The notes: a model not told the origin generated them from the sequence alone. Shown: positions 1 through 7,909, counted from the stretch's first letter. The stretch is 39,245 bases of DNA from 4572-123 sp002084545 (GCA_029939715.1 JAOZSJ010000026.1:1-39245); one strand, 5' to 3'. Made by a program: numbers and translations.

Positions 1-278
1 GGCATCGAAAACACCGAAGCGATCACAACCGCCATAACCCCGACGTATATTGAATTCCAGAATGATTCGCGGAACAGGGCAGTGTTGAAAAAATCCTTGA
101 AGTTGAGTAAGGTGAATCCTCCTGTAGTGGCATTCGTGAAAGCGACGAATACTACCTGTATCACCGGGATCACCAGAAAAATCAATAAGAAGCAGGATAT
201 TAGCAGCATGACCGCCGCCATTCCCGGATGTTTTCTGAATTCGGAAATGGCCTCTGTGCCCCATTCAGAAATTGCCAC
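1..278 (-). CDS. ABC transporter permease, N-terminal part (partial)
   Basis: This is the first 92 codons of an inner-membrane ABC permease; the gene runs off the left edge. It starts at a GTG (276-278) preceded by a clear AAGGAG, and the protein opens VAISEWGTEAISEFRKHPGM. One strongly hydrophobic segment (about residues 20-45, rich in Leu, Ile and Val) is followed by a short periplasmic loop containing FTNATTGGFTLLNF and a segment starting FWNSIYVG, the usual N-terminus of the FbpB/PhnV-like permease family. It lies directly downstream of the binding-protein gene on the same strand, with a stem-loop between them, so it should be the membrane subunit of that importer. Substrate is not determined. 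Confidence 0.8.
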   Translation of the reverse strand, partial: MAISEWGTEAISEFRKHPGMAAVMLLISCFLLIFLVIPVIQVVFVAFTNATTGGFTLLNFKDFFNTALFRESFWNSIYVGVMAVVIASVFSM

Positions 279-353
279 TTAGCTCTCCTTCCTTGCGGAC
301 CTTCAGCTCAGTCTTTGCCGGGCTCGCCCTGACATGCAGGTTATCAACGGGAG

Positions 354-401
354 AATCGGATTGGTGAGGGAGTCTGCCCGTTTCTCCGGTCCAATCCGAT
401 T
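354..401 (-). promoter_or_regulatory. Intercistronic stem-loop between binding protein and permease
   Basis: An 11-bp perfect inverted repeat (AATCGGATTGG at 354-364, CCAATCCGATT at 391-401) encloses a 26-nt loop. It sits just after the binding-protein stop codon and before the permease Shine-Dalgarno. No U-tract follows. Such hairpins between a periplasmic binding protein gene and its permease commonly stabilise the upstream mRNA so that the binding protein is made in excess; that role is inferred here. Confidence 0.5.
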
Positions 402-419
402 AACCGATCACTATAAGTT

Positions 420-1793
420 TTACTTAAGTATTTTAAGGGCCTGTTCGGCCTTTGCCTCGGCCTCGGCATAGTTTGCCTGGGTGAATGAATCCCACTTCTC
501 CTCAATTTCGGCTTGCCGCGGCGGCACCTTCACGCTCGCTTTCTTACGTTTCTTGTAAACATCGGATGTAAATACACCCGGAAACTTTTTATCAACCGCC
601 TCGGCTTCGGAGATCGGCATCGCCGTCACCAGGGCACGCGCTTCCTTGATCAGGGCTTCGGCTTCGGGGTTGGACTTTTCGGCCAGGGCAGCCTCGGCTT
701 TTTGGATGGCCTCGGTCGCATTCACCAGATCCTCGCGCCGATAGGTGATCATCACGTCAAAAAGCGAGTTCACGATATTATATCTATCTTTGGAAAGTCC
801 TACGTCAAACTTGACCGCGGCGCCTATGGACTGGTCCTTGAAAGGATTAGGAAAATCTTCGGGCGCCTTTGCATATGTGCTGGGATTGACCGGCAGCCGA
901 CGAATCGCGGGATCCAGCAGCAGTTCCTGCCCTTCTATCGACAACAGGTACTCTATGAAAGCGGCAGCCGCTTTGGGATGTGGCGCAGCCTTGACGATGG
1001 CGATATTGGCCGGCACAAGCGTAGTCACTGTCGGATAAACAAAGTCAACGGGAAATCCCGTGGCCTTGGACGAAAAACCGAAAAAATCAATGACAATGCC
1101 GATACCAAAATCACCGCTGTTTACACCTTCGGGCACGCCGAAACTACGTTCCGTGACCATCTTGAAATTGCCTGCCATCTGCTTCCATGTGGCCCACCCT
1201 TTATCCCAGCCTTCGCCTTGAAGAACGGTTTCCACCGTCAGGTGAGTGGTGCCTGAACGCGACGGTGCGGACATGCCCACATGGTTATGATAAACAGGTT
1301 TTTTCAAATCGGCCCATTCCTTTGGAACCGGGATCTTTTTGGCCTTTAAATAACGTGTATTCCACATGATTCCATAACCTGATCCGGCAAAACCGATGTA
1401 GTAGCCATCGGGATCATTGATGGGATAAGAACCGATTTTTTCCGGAATTCCCTCGGCTACGGGAGTATATTTGGCTAACAGTCCATCAGCCTTTAGAACC
1501 TCGAATGCATCCGGGGCCGAAGCCCACATAAGATCCGACGTGTTTCCCTGCGCTGTTTCCTGAATGTATTTCACGCCGGCCGATGTCTTTTTCTGTAAAA
1601 TTTCCACCGTGGTGCCCGGATGCTTTGCCTCAAAGGCTTTTTTAAACGGACCGGTGAGATCCTTTGGGTAGGATGTGACAACCACCAGTTTACTTTCCAG
1701 GACGGCTGCAAGGGACGATCCGGCCCACAGGCACAATGCCGATACCACTATTATTACCGAAATGCTTACTGATATGCGCGATTTCAATTTCAT
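420..1793 (-). CDS. ABC transporter periplasmic substrate-binding protein (Fe3+/phosphonate type)
   Basis: This is a periplasmic solute-binding protein of the iron(III)/2-aminoethylphosphonate class (bacterial extracellular solute-binding family 1), 457 residues. The ATG at 1791-1793 was chosen because AAGGAGG lies seven bases upstream; an upstream in-frame start has no such site. The N-terminus is a signal peptide: basic MKLKSR, a hydrophobic core, then a SSLAA cleavage region. The mature part begins LVVVTSYPKDLTGPFKKAF, typical of the first strand and helix of this fold, and later has GYGIMWNTRYL and the hinge-side RRLPV motif. After that motif the protein runs on for about 150 residues, much of it Ala/Glu/Lys-rich predicted helix, longer than usual for the family. 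The ligand cannot be read from the sequence. Confidence 0.8.
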   Translation of the reverse strand: MKLKSRISVSISVIIVVSALCLWAGSSLAAVLESKLVVVTSYPKDLTGPFKKAFEAKHPGTTVEILQKKTSAGVKYIQETAQGNTSDLMWASAPDAFEVLKADGLLAKYTPVAEGIPEKIGSYPINDPDGYYIGFAGSGYGIMWNTRYLKAKKIPVPKEWADLKKPVYHNHVGMSAPSRSGTTHLTVETVLQGEGWDKGWATWKQMAGNFKMVTERSFGVPEGVNSGDFGIGIVIDFFGFSSKATGFPVDFVYPTVTTLVPANIAIVKAAPHPKAAAAFIEYLLSIEGQELLLDPAIRRLPVNPSTYAKAPEDFPNPFKDQSIGAAVKFDVGLSKDRYNIVNSLFDVMITYRREDLVNATEAIQKAEAALAEKSNPEAEALIKEARALVTAMPISEAEAVDKKFPGVFTSDVYKKRKKASVKVPPRQAEIEEKWDSFTQANYAEAEAKAEQALKILK

Positions 1794-1889
1794 GGTTATT
1801 CCTCCTTTTGCTGGTTGTTTGAAGATAATCAAGGTCGGTTCACAAATCAATCAACAATGAACCTGCTTCATGGACTAAGTGTAAAATTT

Positions 1890-2588
1890 TTAGCAAAGCG
1901 GAGAAGCGGAAACCTTCACTTTGCCGTCAATCATGGAAAGTTGGAGTATGCTTCCGTTTGAAAGGTTAGCAGTGTCGTTCAATTTTTTTAACGGTTTCCC
2001 GAGAAAAAAGGCAATCGCTGTTTTTATTGCTATCCAGTGGGATACAATAAGTATTGTTTTACCTCTGTTTTCATCGAATATATTCTGAATTTCTTCCACT
2101 ACCCGTTTCTGAAGGTCCCTGTATGTCTCGCCTCCTTTAAGATGGTATCTGTCAGGATAATACCAAAAATTAATGTATTCTTCAGGGTGTGAAATTTCAG
2201 TTTCTTTTTTTGTTTTCCCTTCCCAGGGACCAAGGTGAATCTCCCTTAACCCGTCTCTGATTATCAGTTCTGTATTTCTTCCATCAAGAATAATGCGTGC
2301 TGTATTAACAGCTCTTTTGAGGGGACTCGAATATACTACGTCAATTTCTGAATTTGCAAGAATCTCCCCTGCTTTTTTTGCCTGATCGATACCGTTTTCC
2401 GTTAAAGGAGAATTTTTGTTCCCCTGAAGTCTTTCTTCAAGATTCCACTCCGTCTCCCCATGCCTGGCAAGAAATATGCTTGTTGTTTTAATGATAAGAA
2501 TTCTCTTTGTAATATTGAAGTAAGGGGAATTTGACCGGTTGAATCCAAATCTGTCGTGGGATATCAAAAACTCAACGGAAATTTTCAT
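1890..2588 (-). CDS. Histidine phosphatase family protein (phosphoglycerate mutase-like)
   Basis: This is a 232-residue member of the histidine phosphatase superfamily, cytoplasmic, acting on a small phosphorylated metabolite that cannot be specified. The catalytic signature FLARHGETEWN with LQG and SPLTENG after it is present. YSSPLKRAVNTARII follows, then a Glu-containing LREIHLGPWEGK segment and the second catalytic histidine in ILIVSHWIAIKTAI, where Trp replaces the usual Gly or Ala. The start is uncertain. The ATG at 2586-2588 has AAAGGA just upstream but leaves about 40 residues before RHG, whereas family members usually have about 8; no ATG, GTG or TTG lies nearer. A TTG at 2675 would extend it further. 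It could be a CobC-like phosphatase or a broad-specificity PGM-like enzyme. Confidence 0.75.
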   Translation of the reverse strand: MKISVEFLISHDRFGFNRSNSPYFNITKRILIIKTTSIFLARHGETEWNLEERLQGNKNSPLTENGIDQAKKAGEILANSEIDVVYSSPLKRAVNTARIILDGRNTELIIRDGLREIHLGPWEGKTKKETEISHPEEYINFWYYPDRYHLKGGETYRDLQKRVVEEIQNIFDENRGKTILIVSHWIAIKTAIAFFLGKPLKKLNDTANLSNGSILQLSMIDGKVKVSASPLC

Positions 2589-2915
2589 TATCCTTTCGGC
2601 AGCCTGTATTAAGATACCAGATAGCCATTTATTGTCAATACGAAATCTTGCTGTTAACTGGCTGTCTCGTGGCAATTTTGAGAGTTATATTCCGGCAATA
2701 TAAACATGTGGGCCGCCCTGATCAGCCCATGCGTTTGAAAAAATCATTTTTGAAACTTGCCATTAACTCCGGATACCAATATGATCATGATAAACGGGTA
2801 TATGATTTTGGATGTTTCCCGTCTTTTGCTGTAACTACTCAGGCTCATAGCCTGGCTGCATGCGTAAATACAATTAGTTTTCGAATTTAAATTTTTAAAA
2901 CAGGTTTATTTTTTA
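2589..2915. other. Intergenic region, AT-rich, no supported gene
   Basis: A 327-base gap lies between the divergent phosphatase and release-factor-like genes. An 80-codon plus-strand reading frame (2648-2890) crosses it, but it has no recognisable Shine-Dalgarno or protein motif and overlaps the alternative upstream end of the phosphatase. The spacer presumably holds promoters for both flanking genes, but I could not pick convincing -35/-10 pairs. Confidence 0.5.
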
Positions 2916-3272
2916 ATGGGTCCCGGAAAAAATAAAATTGATGCTCTTGAAAAGAAAATGAAAGTATTGAATATCAATAAAAAGGATATTGAATTCAAGT
3001 ATATTAAAGCTTCTGGAAGAGGCGGGCAGAAGGTTAACAAATCATCTTCCGCTGTTTTTGCAAAACATATTAAAACAGGAATCAGTGTAAAGTGCGGCAA
3101 GGCCAGATCTCAGCATCTGAACAAATTTCTGGCGCTTCGAAATCTGGTTGATAAAATTGAAGTTCACATAAAAGGAATTGATATCAAAAAAATATCCGCC
3201 ATTGAAAAAATCAGAAAACAAAAAAGCAAGAGAAAGCATGTTAAAGCCTTATTTTATAATTCCGATTCTTGA
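2916..3272 (+). CDS. Small class I release-factor-like protein with GGQ motif
   Basis: This is a 118-residue protein made of little more than the peptidyl-tRNA hydrolysis domain of class I release factors. The catalytic GRGGQKVN lies at residues 34-41, preceded by DIEFKYIKASG and followed by the family pattern CGKARSQHLNKFLALRNL. The C-terminus is very basic (KIRKQKSKRKHVK), which in ArfB/YaeJ-type rescue factors binds the mRNA channel of stalled ribosomes. There are no codon-recognition domains, so termination at a specific stop codon is unlikely; rescue of stalled ribosomes is the reasonable inference. The ATG has only a weak AGG upstream. Its last 32 bases overlap the 3' end of the convergent permease gene. 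Confidence 0.75.
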   Translation: MGPGKNKIDALEKKMKVLNINKKDIEFKYIKASGRGGQKVNKSSSAVFAKHIKTGISVKCGKARSQHLNKFLALRNLVDKIEVHIKGIDIKKISAIEKIRKQKSKRKHVKALFYNSDS

Positions 3273-3768
3273 GATATTTTCCCAACAGCATGGAACTTGC
3301 TATGATCAAGGGAATCGAAACCAAAAACCGGATGATGGAAAAGTTGATACCCATGAAAGAAGCTTCAAAGATGGTCATGGGAACCCGGCAAATAGCCGAA
3401 GCTGCAATGTAAGTGAAAATCACACTGATATCCGCACCTTTGTTATAAAGGCTGTAAGCCACTGGAAAAGCAACATACAGCCCCCCAACGGTTGTGCCTG
3501 CCAGCAGGATTCCACCCACATGGCCTTTCAACCCAGCCCTGGTGCCGAAATATTTTTCAACAGTCTCTTTTTTGACCCACACTTCAAAAAGTCCGATCAA
3601 TATAAATGCAACCGGCAGAATTTTAAACATCTCAATGGAAAAATAGCCGAGATTCATGCCTATTTTTTTTCCCGGCTCAAAGCCTGTCAAAAAAGAAAAT
3701 ATAAGAAAAAAAACATAGGCGATCACCCCGGCTCCCTTGGCGTATTTTACCACTTTTTTTAACCCCAT
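3241..3768 (-). CDS. ArsP/YraQ-like permease, second half-gene
   Basis: This is a 175-residue integral membrane protein with about five hydrophobic helices, resembling half of the predicted permease family (ArsP_1/DUF318, YraQ-like). Recognisable elements are FKILPVAFILIGLFEVWV, followed by KYFGTRAGLKGHVGGILLAGTTVGGLYVAFPVAYSLYNKGA and a repeat of small residues in the last helices. It begins at an ATG (3766-3768) that overlaps the end of the preceding half-permease by 10 bases and has no good Shine-Dalgarno of its own, so it is probably translated by coupling. ArsP itself is a single protein of about 300-350 residues with two related halves; here the two halves are separate genes. Substrate unknown; ArsP members export organoarsenicals, but that should not be assumed. 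Confidence 0.7.
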   Translation of the reverse strand: MGLKKVVKYAKGAGVIAYVFFLIFSFLTGFEPGKKIGMNLGYFSIEMFKILPVAFILIGLFEVWVKKETVEKYFGTRAGLKGHVGGILLAGTTVGGLYVAFPVAYSLYNKGADISVIFTYIAASAICRVPMTIFEASFMGINFSIIRFLVSIPLIIASSMLLGKYLKNRNYKIRL

Positions 3769-4250
3769 GGGATAATTTCTCCATAAAAAATACCTGTCAT
3801 GATAGCTACAATTACGGCTATGAAAAAGCTCATACCATTTCTTATGATGGTTACTTTCGTTCCAAAATATTTTTTTTCAATGGGAAACGTGACAAAACCC
3901 ACCATCATCAGCGTGGTCGTAAATGCCGAGAGGACAGTATAGCTGACTCCCCTGCTGAGTAAAATGCCACAGAGGGGAAATGCGATGAAGCCCGGCATGA
4001 GAGTTATGGAGCCGATGGCCGAGGCCAGAATAACGCCTTCGAACATATTGCTCCCTCCCAGATAATCCGCAATGATTCTGTTGGGCAGGAGAGACAGGAT
4101 AATGGATACTATAATGAGCATGAACGCAAATGCCGGCAGGATATGTATAAATTTTCTAAAGGCTATTTTGACAGATCGACTGGTTTTGTCACGGTCGGCA
4201 AAAAAGGAGATCATGACAGATAAAAAAACTAAACCATAGAGGTAATACAT
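3759..4250 (-). CDS. ArsP/YraQ-like permease, first half-gene
   Basis: This is a 163-residue membrane protein with about five predicted helices, the partner of the downstream half-permease. After a short N-terminal helix and a charged stretch (ADRDKTSRSVKIAFRKF) it shows FIHILPAFAFMLIIVSIILSLLP, then NRIIADYLGGSNMFEGVILASAIGS and a GFIAFPLCGILLSRG segment. The latter matches the position and style of the FPVAYSLYNKGA stretch in its neighbour, so the two are related inverted or tandem halves. The ATG at 4248-4250 lacks a strong Shine-Dalgarno; an internal ATG at codon 14 is the alternative. The two genes overlap by 10 bases and almost certainly form one transporter. Confidence 0.7.
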   Translation of the reverse strand: MYYLYGLVFLSVMISFFADRDKTSRSVKIAFRKFIHILPAFAFMLIIVSIILSLLPNRIIADYLGGSNMFEGVILASAIGSITLMPGFIAFPLCGILLSRGVSYTVLSAFTTTLMMVGFVTFPIEKKYFGTKVTIIRNGMSFFIAVIVAIMTGIFYGEIIPWG

Positions 4251-4283
4251 GCTGAACGTTTTCCTGTTCCGGATTTAATAATT

Positions 4284-7200
4284 TCAGGCATTGATAAAAG
4301 GCTCGGCATCATCCATAAGCTGGATTATCAGGGGCTGGGGCACGGCCGGAGACTGGGCCAGGGTGATGCCCCGCATAATCAGTGCGGCTTCGTCCTGGTT
4401 TAGAATGCCTTTGGGCAGGGCATCTCCATAGATCCATACGCCGGCATCCTGCACAAGGATGGGATTATCCAGGTCCGCCCGGCCCGAGGCTGCCGCCAAA
4501 AGAGCGGAGCAGATGAGTTCCACCGCGGAATCAGAGCACTGCTGGTCCACAAGTATCCGGGCAGCTTTGAATTTTTCCACGGCCAGGGCGGTCAGTCTGG
4601 GCACTTTTTCGCTGTCTTCCCTGATCTCGGCGGCATCGTAATAAGTTACGGAATTCGCCACCGGCGAGGCTGTGCCCAGTCTCGCAAGACTGCTCAGAGT
4701 ACGCTGGTCAATGACCGCCACGGGCACATTGTCGGACAACCCGGCAGCCATGAGATCATCTTCAGCCGTTACCTTGTCCAGGATGGTGAGGATGCCGCCG
4801 CCTGAACCGAGTATTCTCTCGATTCGCGGGCCAAAGGCGTTCTGGAGCTCCTGGATGCAACTGGTGATGGCTTTTTCCAGCACTCCATCCGGTTTGTCGG
4901 CTTTTTTGAGCAGGGCTTCCTGTGCTTCCCGGGCATCCTGGGGCACAGTTTCTCCATCGGTCTTCTCCTCTCTTTTTTCACCATCGGCCGTTGTTTCCCC
5001 CAGGGTTTCCACAAGGGTTTCCAGAAGCTTTTTAGAGACACCCACCACATCTTTTGTTCCATCTTCGCCGATGACGTTGTCAAAAAGATTCTGTTTGTTG
5101 TGGACAATGGCGAGCACATCCTCTTCATAGGAGTTGGCCGCCACTATGGTGATGATCTGCACTGTTCTGGTCTGGCCTAAACGGTGAATTCTACCGTTTC
5201 TCTGTTCCAGCACGGCCGGGTTCCAGGGAACATCCAGGTTTATCAAAACAGAACCGCTCTGGAGGTTGAGTCCAACCCCGCCGGCATCGGTGGACACAAA
5301 GATCTGAACGTCATCGTCCTCACGGAACCGGTCCATCAAAGCACCCCTTTTGGCCGTGGGCACACCTCCGTGGAGGCGGACATAACCCAGGCCCATGCTG
5401 CGCAGTCTTTTTTCCACCATCCTGGTCATAAGTTCCCACTGGGAAAAGACAACAGCCTTCAGGCCCGATTGAATGCAGAGTTCATCCAGAATATCGGTGA
5501 GCTCATCAAGTTTGGGTGAGCCTTCGGTCTCCTTGTCCACCAGCCCTGCGGCATTACCGGCCATCCGGGCCTGCTGGAGCGCGGCCATCAAACGGTTCTG
5601 TTCCGACGGGGTCAGGGGCCGTTTTTTAGCGATATTGGCAAGGGTGCCTGCGGCATTCATGGCTGCGTTATGGAGCTCAATCTGTTTAGGGGTCATGGCT
5701 ACATCCAGGCGCTGGGTTATCCTGTCGGGCAACTGGTCTTTTACGATCCTTCGATCCCGGCGGAGCATCACCGGGGCAAGCCTCTGCCTGAGCATGGAAA
5801 GATTTCGATAGCCCAGCACCTTGTCCCGTTCATCGGTGACATGAAAATCGACCATGTAGCGCCACAAAGGGCCAAGAATCCTGGGATCAACCACCTGCAT
5901 CAGACTGTATAGGTCTTCAAGGCGGTTTTCCAGAGGGGTACCCGAGAGCACAAAGGCATAGCGTGAAGGGATAAGCTTCACCGCCGAGGCTACCTTGGTG
6001 CGCCAGTTTTTTATCCTCTGGGCCTCGTCCAGAATGATCAGGTCCGGTCTAAGGCTTTCATTGATCAGTGAAAGGTCCCGGAGAATCAATTCATAATTGA
6101 TAATATAAAAAGCGCACTTTTTACGGTACTGGGCGCCCCTAACCCTGGGCGGCCCCTGGATGATCTGGCTTTTAAGGTCGGTGAATTTTGCAATCTCCCT
6201 TGCCCACTGCTGTTTCAATGAGGCCGGGCAGATAATCATGGTGGTTTGAACATTTTCATGCTCGCTCAGCCAGGCTGCCGCGGCGATGGCCTGGAGAGTC
6301 TTGCCCAGCCCCATATCATCGGCCAGAAGGGCTCTGCCCGTTCCAGCCAGGAAGGCTGTTCCTTCAATTTGATAAGGATAGAGCCTGGCCCGGATTCCGG
6401 GCAGTCTGCCGCCATAGGCACGAATCCGGTCGTGAATTTCCCTGGATCTCACTTTATGGGCGGCTGCGGCGGCCAGGTGGTTGGCATGCTCAATGGCGTC
6501 AAGGCCCATGTTGATGTCGGCACGTTCGCCCACCATCTCCCGAAACCGGAAAAATTCATCGGGAAGCCTGCCTTGAAACCCACCTGCCGAATCAAAAAAA
6601 CGGCCCAGGATTGCCTCCAGATCCTCCTCGATGGAAGGGGTCCTGTGAAGGCTTATCCGGGGCGCGTTTTCCACGTCCCAGGCAAGATAAACATAGGAGA
6701 AGGGCGGGGTCTGCTCTTTGAATTGGTGATAATCAGGATGCTTTTTGACCTTGTGGAGCACGGCCTCGATATGCTTGCAGGTACCGAGCTGGTTATTGGC
6801 AAAATCAGGACATGTACAAAAGTTGGCACGTTTGCGGAGGCTGCGAATGGTGACCCGGTAAGTTTGGGGAAAATGAGTGGTGGAAGTCACCGACGATGCC
6901 CGCCAGTCACCAAACCAGGCCCCGCCGTTCAGGGATTCCACCTGTACCTCGGATCGTCCCCGTTTCATCCTGGCTTTGATGGCACTGTCCGTGGCGGTCA
7001 AAAGTTCGTTGGTTTCTCCATGCCTGTCCGCGTAAGCATAAAGCACGGCAACCATATGGGAGCATGGGATTCCATCCTCCGCCCCCTGGCATTGACAGGA
7101 AAAGGAGAGCTCTTTTTCACCAGTCACCCGTATTTCAATATCCAGGGGTGTGCTGGAGATATCTTCATCTTCCACCATGGCCCAAAGCCCTTCCCGGTCA

Positions 7201-7337
7201 TAGTCCATATCAAATACCCGGTTCTCTTTATGCATGGCAAGGCCCTGGCGGACAGCCGCTTCATCGGCTATTGTCCGCAATTCCTCTCCATCAAAGAAAA
7301 AGGGGTCCTGGTTTATGGAATGTAATGTCAATTTCAT
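4284..7337 (-). CDS. SNF2-family DEAD/DEAH helicase with two N-terminal SWIM zinc motifs
   Basis: This is a 1017-residue Swi2/Snf2-type ATPase that probably translocates on double-stranded DNA. Two SWIM-type zinc-binding motifs are visible: C81-x-C83 with C92-x-H94, and C174-x-C176 with C187-x-H189. The motor domain follows: Walker A in LLADDMGLGKTLQAI (about residue 340-350), motif II LIILDEAQRIKNW (about 432), motif III LSGTPLENRLEDLYSL, and in the second RecA lobe FVSTDAGGVGLNLQ and motif VI QRNGRIHRLGQTR (about 712). About 200 C-terminal residues (SALLAAASGRADL and around) have no domain I recognise. Bacterial proteins of this design are widespread and functionally poorly defined (HepA/RapA relatives). 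It stands alone, so no defence or repair partner is evident. Confidence 0.9.
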   Translation of the reverse strand: MKLTLHSINQDPFFFDGEELRTIADEAAVRQGLAMHKENRVFDMDYDREGLWAMVEDEDISSTPLDIEIRVTGEKELSFSCQCQGAEDGIPCSHMVAVLYAYADRHGETNELLTATDSAIKARMKRGRSEVQVESLNGGAWFGDWRASSVTSTTHFPQTYRVTIRSLRKRANFCTCPDFANNQLGTCKHIEAVLHKVKKHPDYHQFKEQTPPFSYVYLAWDVENAPRISLHRTPSIEEDLEAILGRFFDSAGGFQGRLPDEFFRFREMVGERADINMGLDAIEHANHLAAAAAHKVRSREIHDRIRAYGGRLPGIRARLYPYQIEGTAFLAGTGRALLADDMGLGKTLQAIAAAAWLSEHENVQTTMIICPASLKQQWAREIAKFTDLKSQIIQGPPRVRGAQYRKKCAFYIINYELILRDLSLINESLRPDLIILDEAQRIKNWRTKVASAVKLIPSRYAFVLSGTPLENRLEDLYSLMQVVDPRILGPLWRYMVDFHVTDERDKVLGYRNLSMLRQRLAPVMLRRDRRIVKDQLPDRITQRLDVAMTPKQIELHNAAMNAAGTLANIAKKRPLTPSEQNRLMAALQQARMAGNAAGLVDKETEGSPKLDELTDILDELCIQSGLKAVVFSQWELMTRMVEKRLRSMGLGYVRLHGGVPTAKRGALMDRFREDDDVQIFVSTDAGGVGLNLQSGSVLINLDVPWNPAVLEQRNGRIHRLGQTRTVQIITIVAANSYEEDVLAIVHNKQNLFDNVIGEDGTKDVVGVSKKLLETLVETLGETTADGEKREEKTDGETVPQDAREAQEALLKKADKPDGVLEKAITSCIQELQNAFGPRIERILGSGGGILTILDKVTAEDDLMAAGLSDNVPVAVIDQRTLSSLARLGTASPVANSVTYYDAAEIREDSEKVPRLTALAVEKFKAARILVDQQCSDSAVELICSALLAAASGRADLDNPILVQDAGVWIYGDALPKGILNQDEAALIMRGITLAQSPAVPQPLIIQLMDDAEPFINA

Positions 7338-7551
7338 CTGTTTCTCCCGGATATTATTACTCCAACTTTTTAAATTTATAGTTTTTTATTTAAGCATCCT
7401 TCATGAAAAAGCGATAGTATTTTACATTTCTTAAATTTTATATTCTGGTTGTAGATTAGAAACCTTCCCGGAATCAAGATAAATATAAAAAAGTCGAAAT
7501 TCCATTTTGAACATGGTTTCAACGGCATCCAATACACAAGATATTTTATGC

Positions 7552-7580
7552 TTGACAACCATCTGAATTTCAATTATTTT
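7552..7580 (+). promoter_or_regulatory. Predicted sigma70 promoter for the trp leader/trpB2 unit
   Basis: A consensus -35 box TTGACA (7552-7557) is separated by exactly 17 bases from TATTTT (7575-7580, four of six matches to the -10 consensus). Transcription would then start near 7586-7589, at or next to the ATG of the leader peptide (7588). That would make the leader mRNA leaderless and would explain why no Shine-Dalgarno precedes this ATG. This is read by eye. Confidence 0.5.
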
Positions 7581-7587
7581 TTATTTT

Positions 7588-7734
7588 ATGGTTAATAAAT
7601 CACATAAAAGCTTTAGGGTATCAGCTGGCACCACCTTTATCTCCCGGACAAACAGCCAGGATATCAGCGCAGACCTGTTTTTTGGTTTCTGGTGGTGGTG
7701 GTGCAACCGGTGTGCTATGGTGTGCAGCTTGTAA
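7588..7734 (+). CDS. trpL: Tryptophan-rich leader peptide (trp attenuator)
   Basis: This is a 48-codon reading frame from ATG 7588 to TAA 7732-7734 that carries four consecutive TGG codons (7690-7701, residues 35-38, context FFGFWWWWCNRC). It ends 27 bases before an intrinsic terminator hairpin and lies 175 bases upstream of a tryptophan synthase beta gene. This is the classical arrangement of ribosome-mediated attenuation: when charged tRNA-Trp is scarce, ribosomes stall on the Trp run and an antiterminator can form; otherwise transcription stops. E. coli trpL has two tandem Trp codons and rhizobial trpE(G) leaders have three, so four is a strong signal. The peptide is longer than most leaders and its ATG has no Shine-Dalgarno, so the true start is the weak point of the call. 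Confidence 0.75.
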   Translation: MVNKSHKSFRVSAGTTFISRTNSQDISADLFFGFWWWWCNRCAMVCSL

Positions 7735-7761
7735 TTCGCTTAAACAAAATCAGTTGCCATC

Positions 7762-7799
7762 AAAAGCCCATCGTCTGACAAGACGGCGGGCTTTTTTTT
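7762..7799 (+). terminator. Intrinsic terminator / attenuator of trpB2
   Basis: The stem AAAGCCC with CGTCT pairs with AGACG and GGGCTTT around a short GACA loop, and is followed immediately by a run of T (7792-7799). It lies between the Trp-codon leader and trpB2, so it would end transcription before the structural gene unless prevented. Bases 7717-7720 (ATGG) and 7727-7730 (GCTT), at the end of the leader frame, are complementary to AAGCCCAT (7764-7771) and could form a bulged antiterminator; this pairing was found by eye only. Confidence 0.8.
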
Positions 7800-7909
7800 A
7801 CTCAAAAAATATAGGCCACAGAAAATTGATGTACAATAATTACTAATTTAACTTGTCTGCGTTTGTCAGCGTGGATCTACGGCTAATTTCAACAAAAGGA
7901 GAAAGTTTA

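Noticed and set aside
513..1256. 247-codon plus-strand frame opposite the binding protein.
   Set aside because: It is a shadow of a gene with signal peptide, ribosome site and family motifs.
2648..2890. 80-codon plus-strand frame in the gap before the release-factor-like gene.
   Set aside because: No ribosome site, no motif, and composition unlike the neighbouring genes.
6246..7325. 359-codon plus-strand reading frame opposite the SNF2 helicase.
   Set aside because: The minus-strand helicase has clear motifs throughout this region; the opposite frame is a shadow with no recognisable domain.
7690..7704. TGG repeat read as a simple-sequence microsatellite.
   Set aside because: The repeat is in frame as Trp codons in a short ORF followed by a terminator and a tryptophan synthase gene; attenuation explains the position better.
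7588..7799. T-box riboswitch upstream of trpB2.
   Set aside because: No T-box consensus bulge or specifier hairpin was seen, T-boxes are rare outside Firmicutes and relatives, and the tandem Trp codons point to ribosome-mediated attenuation.
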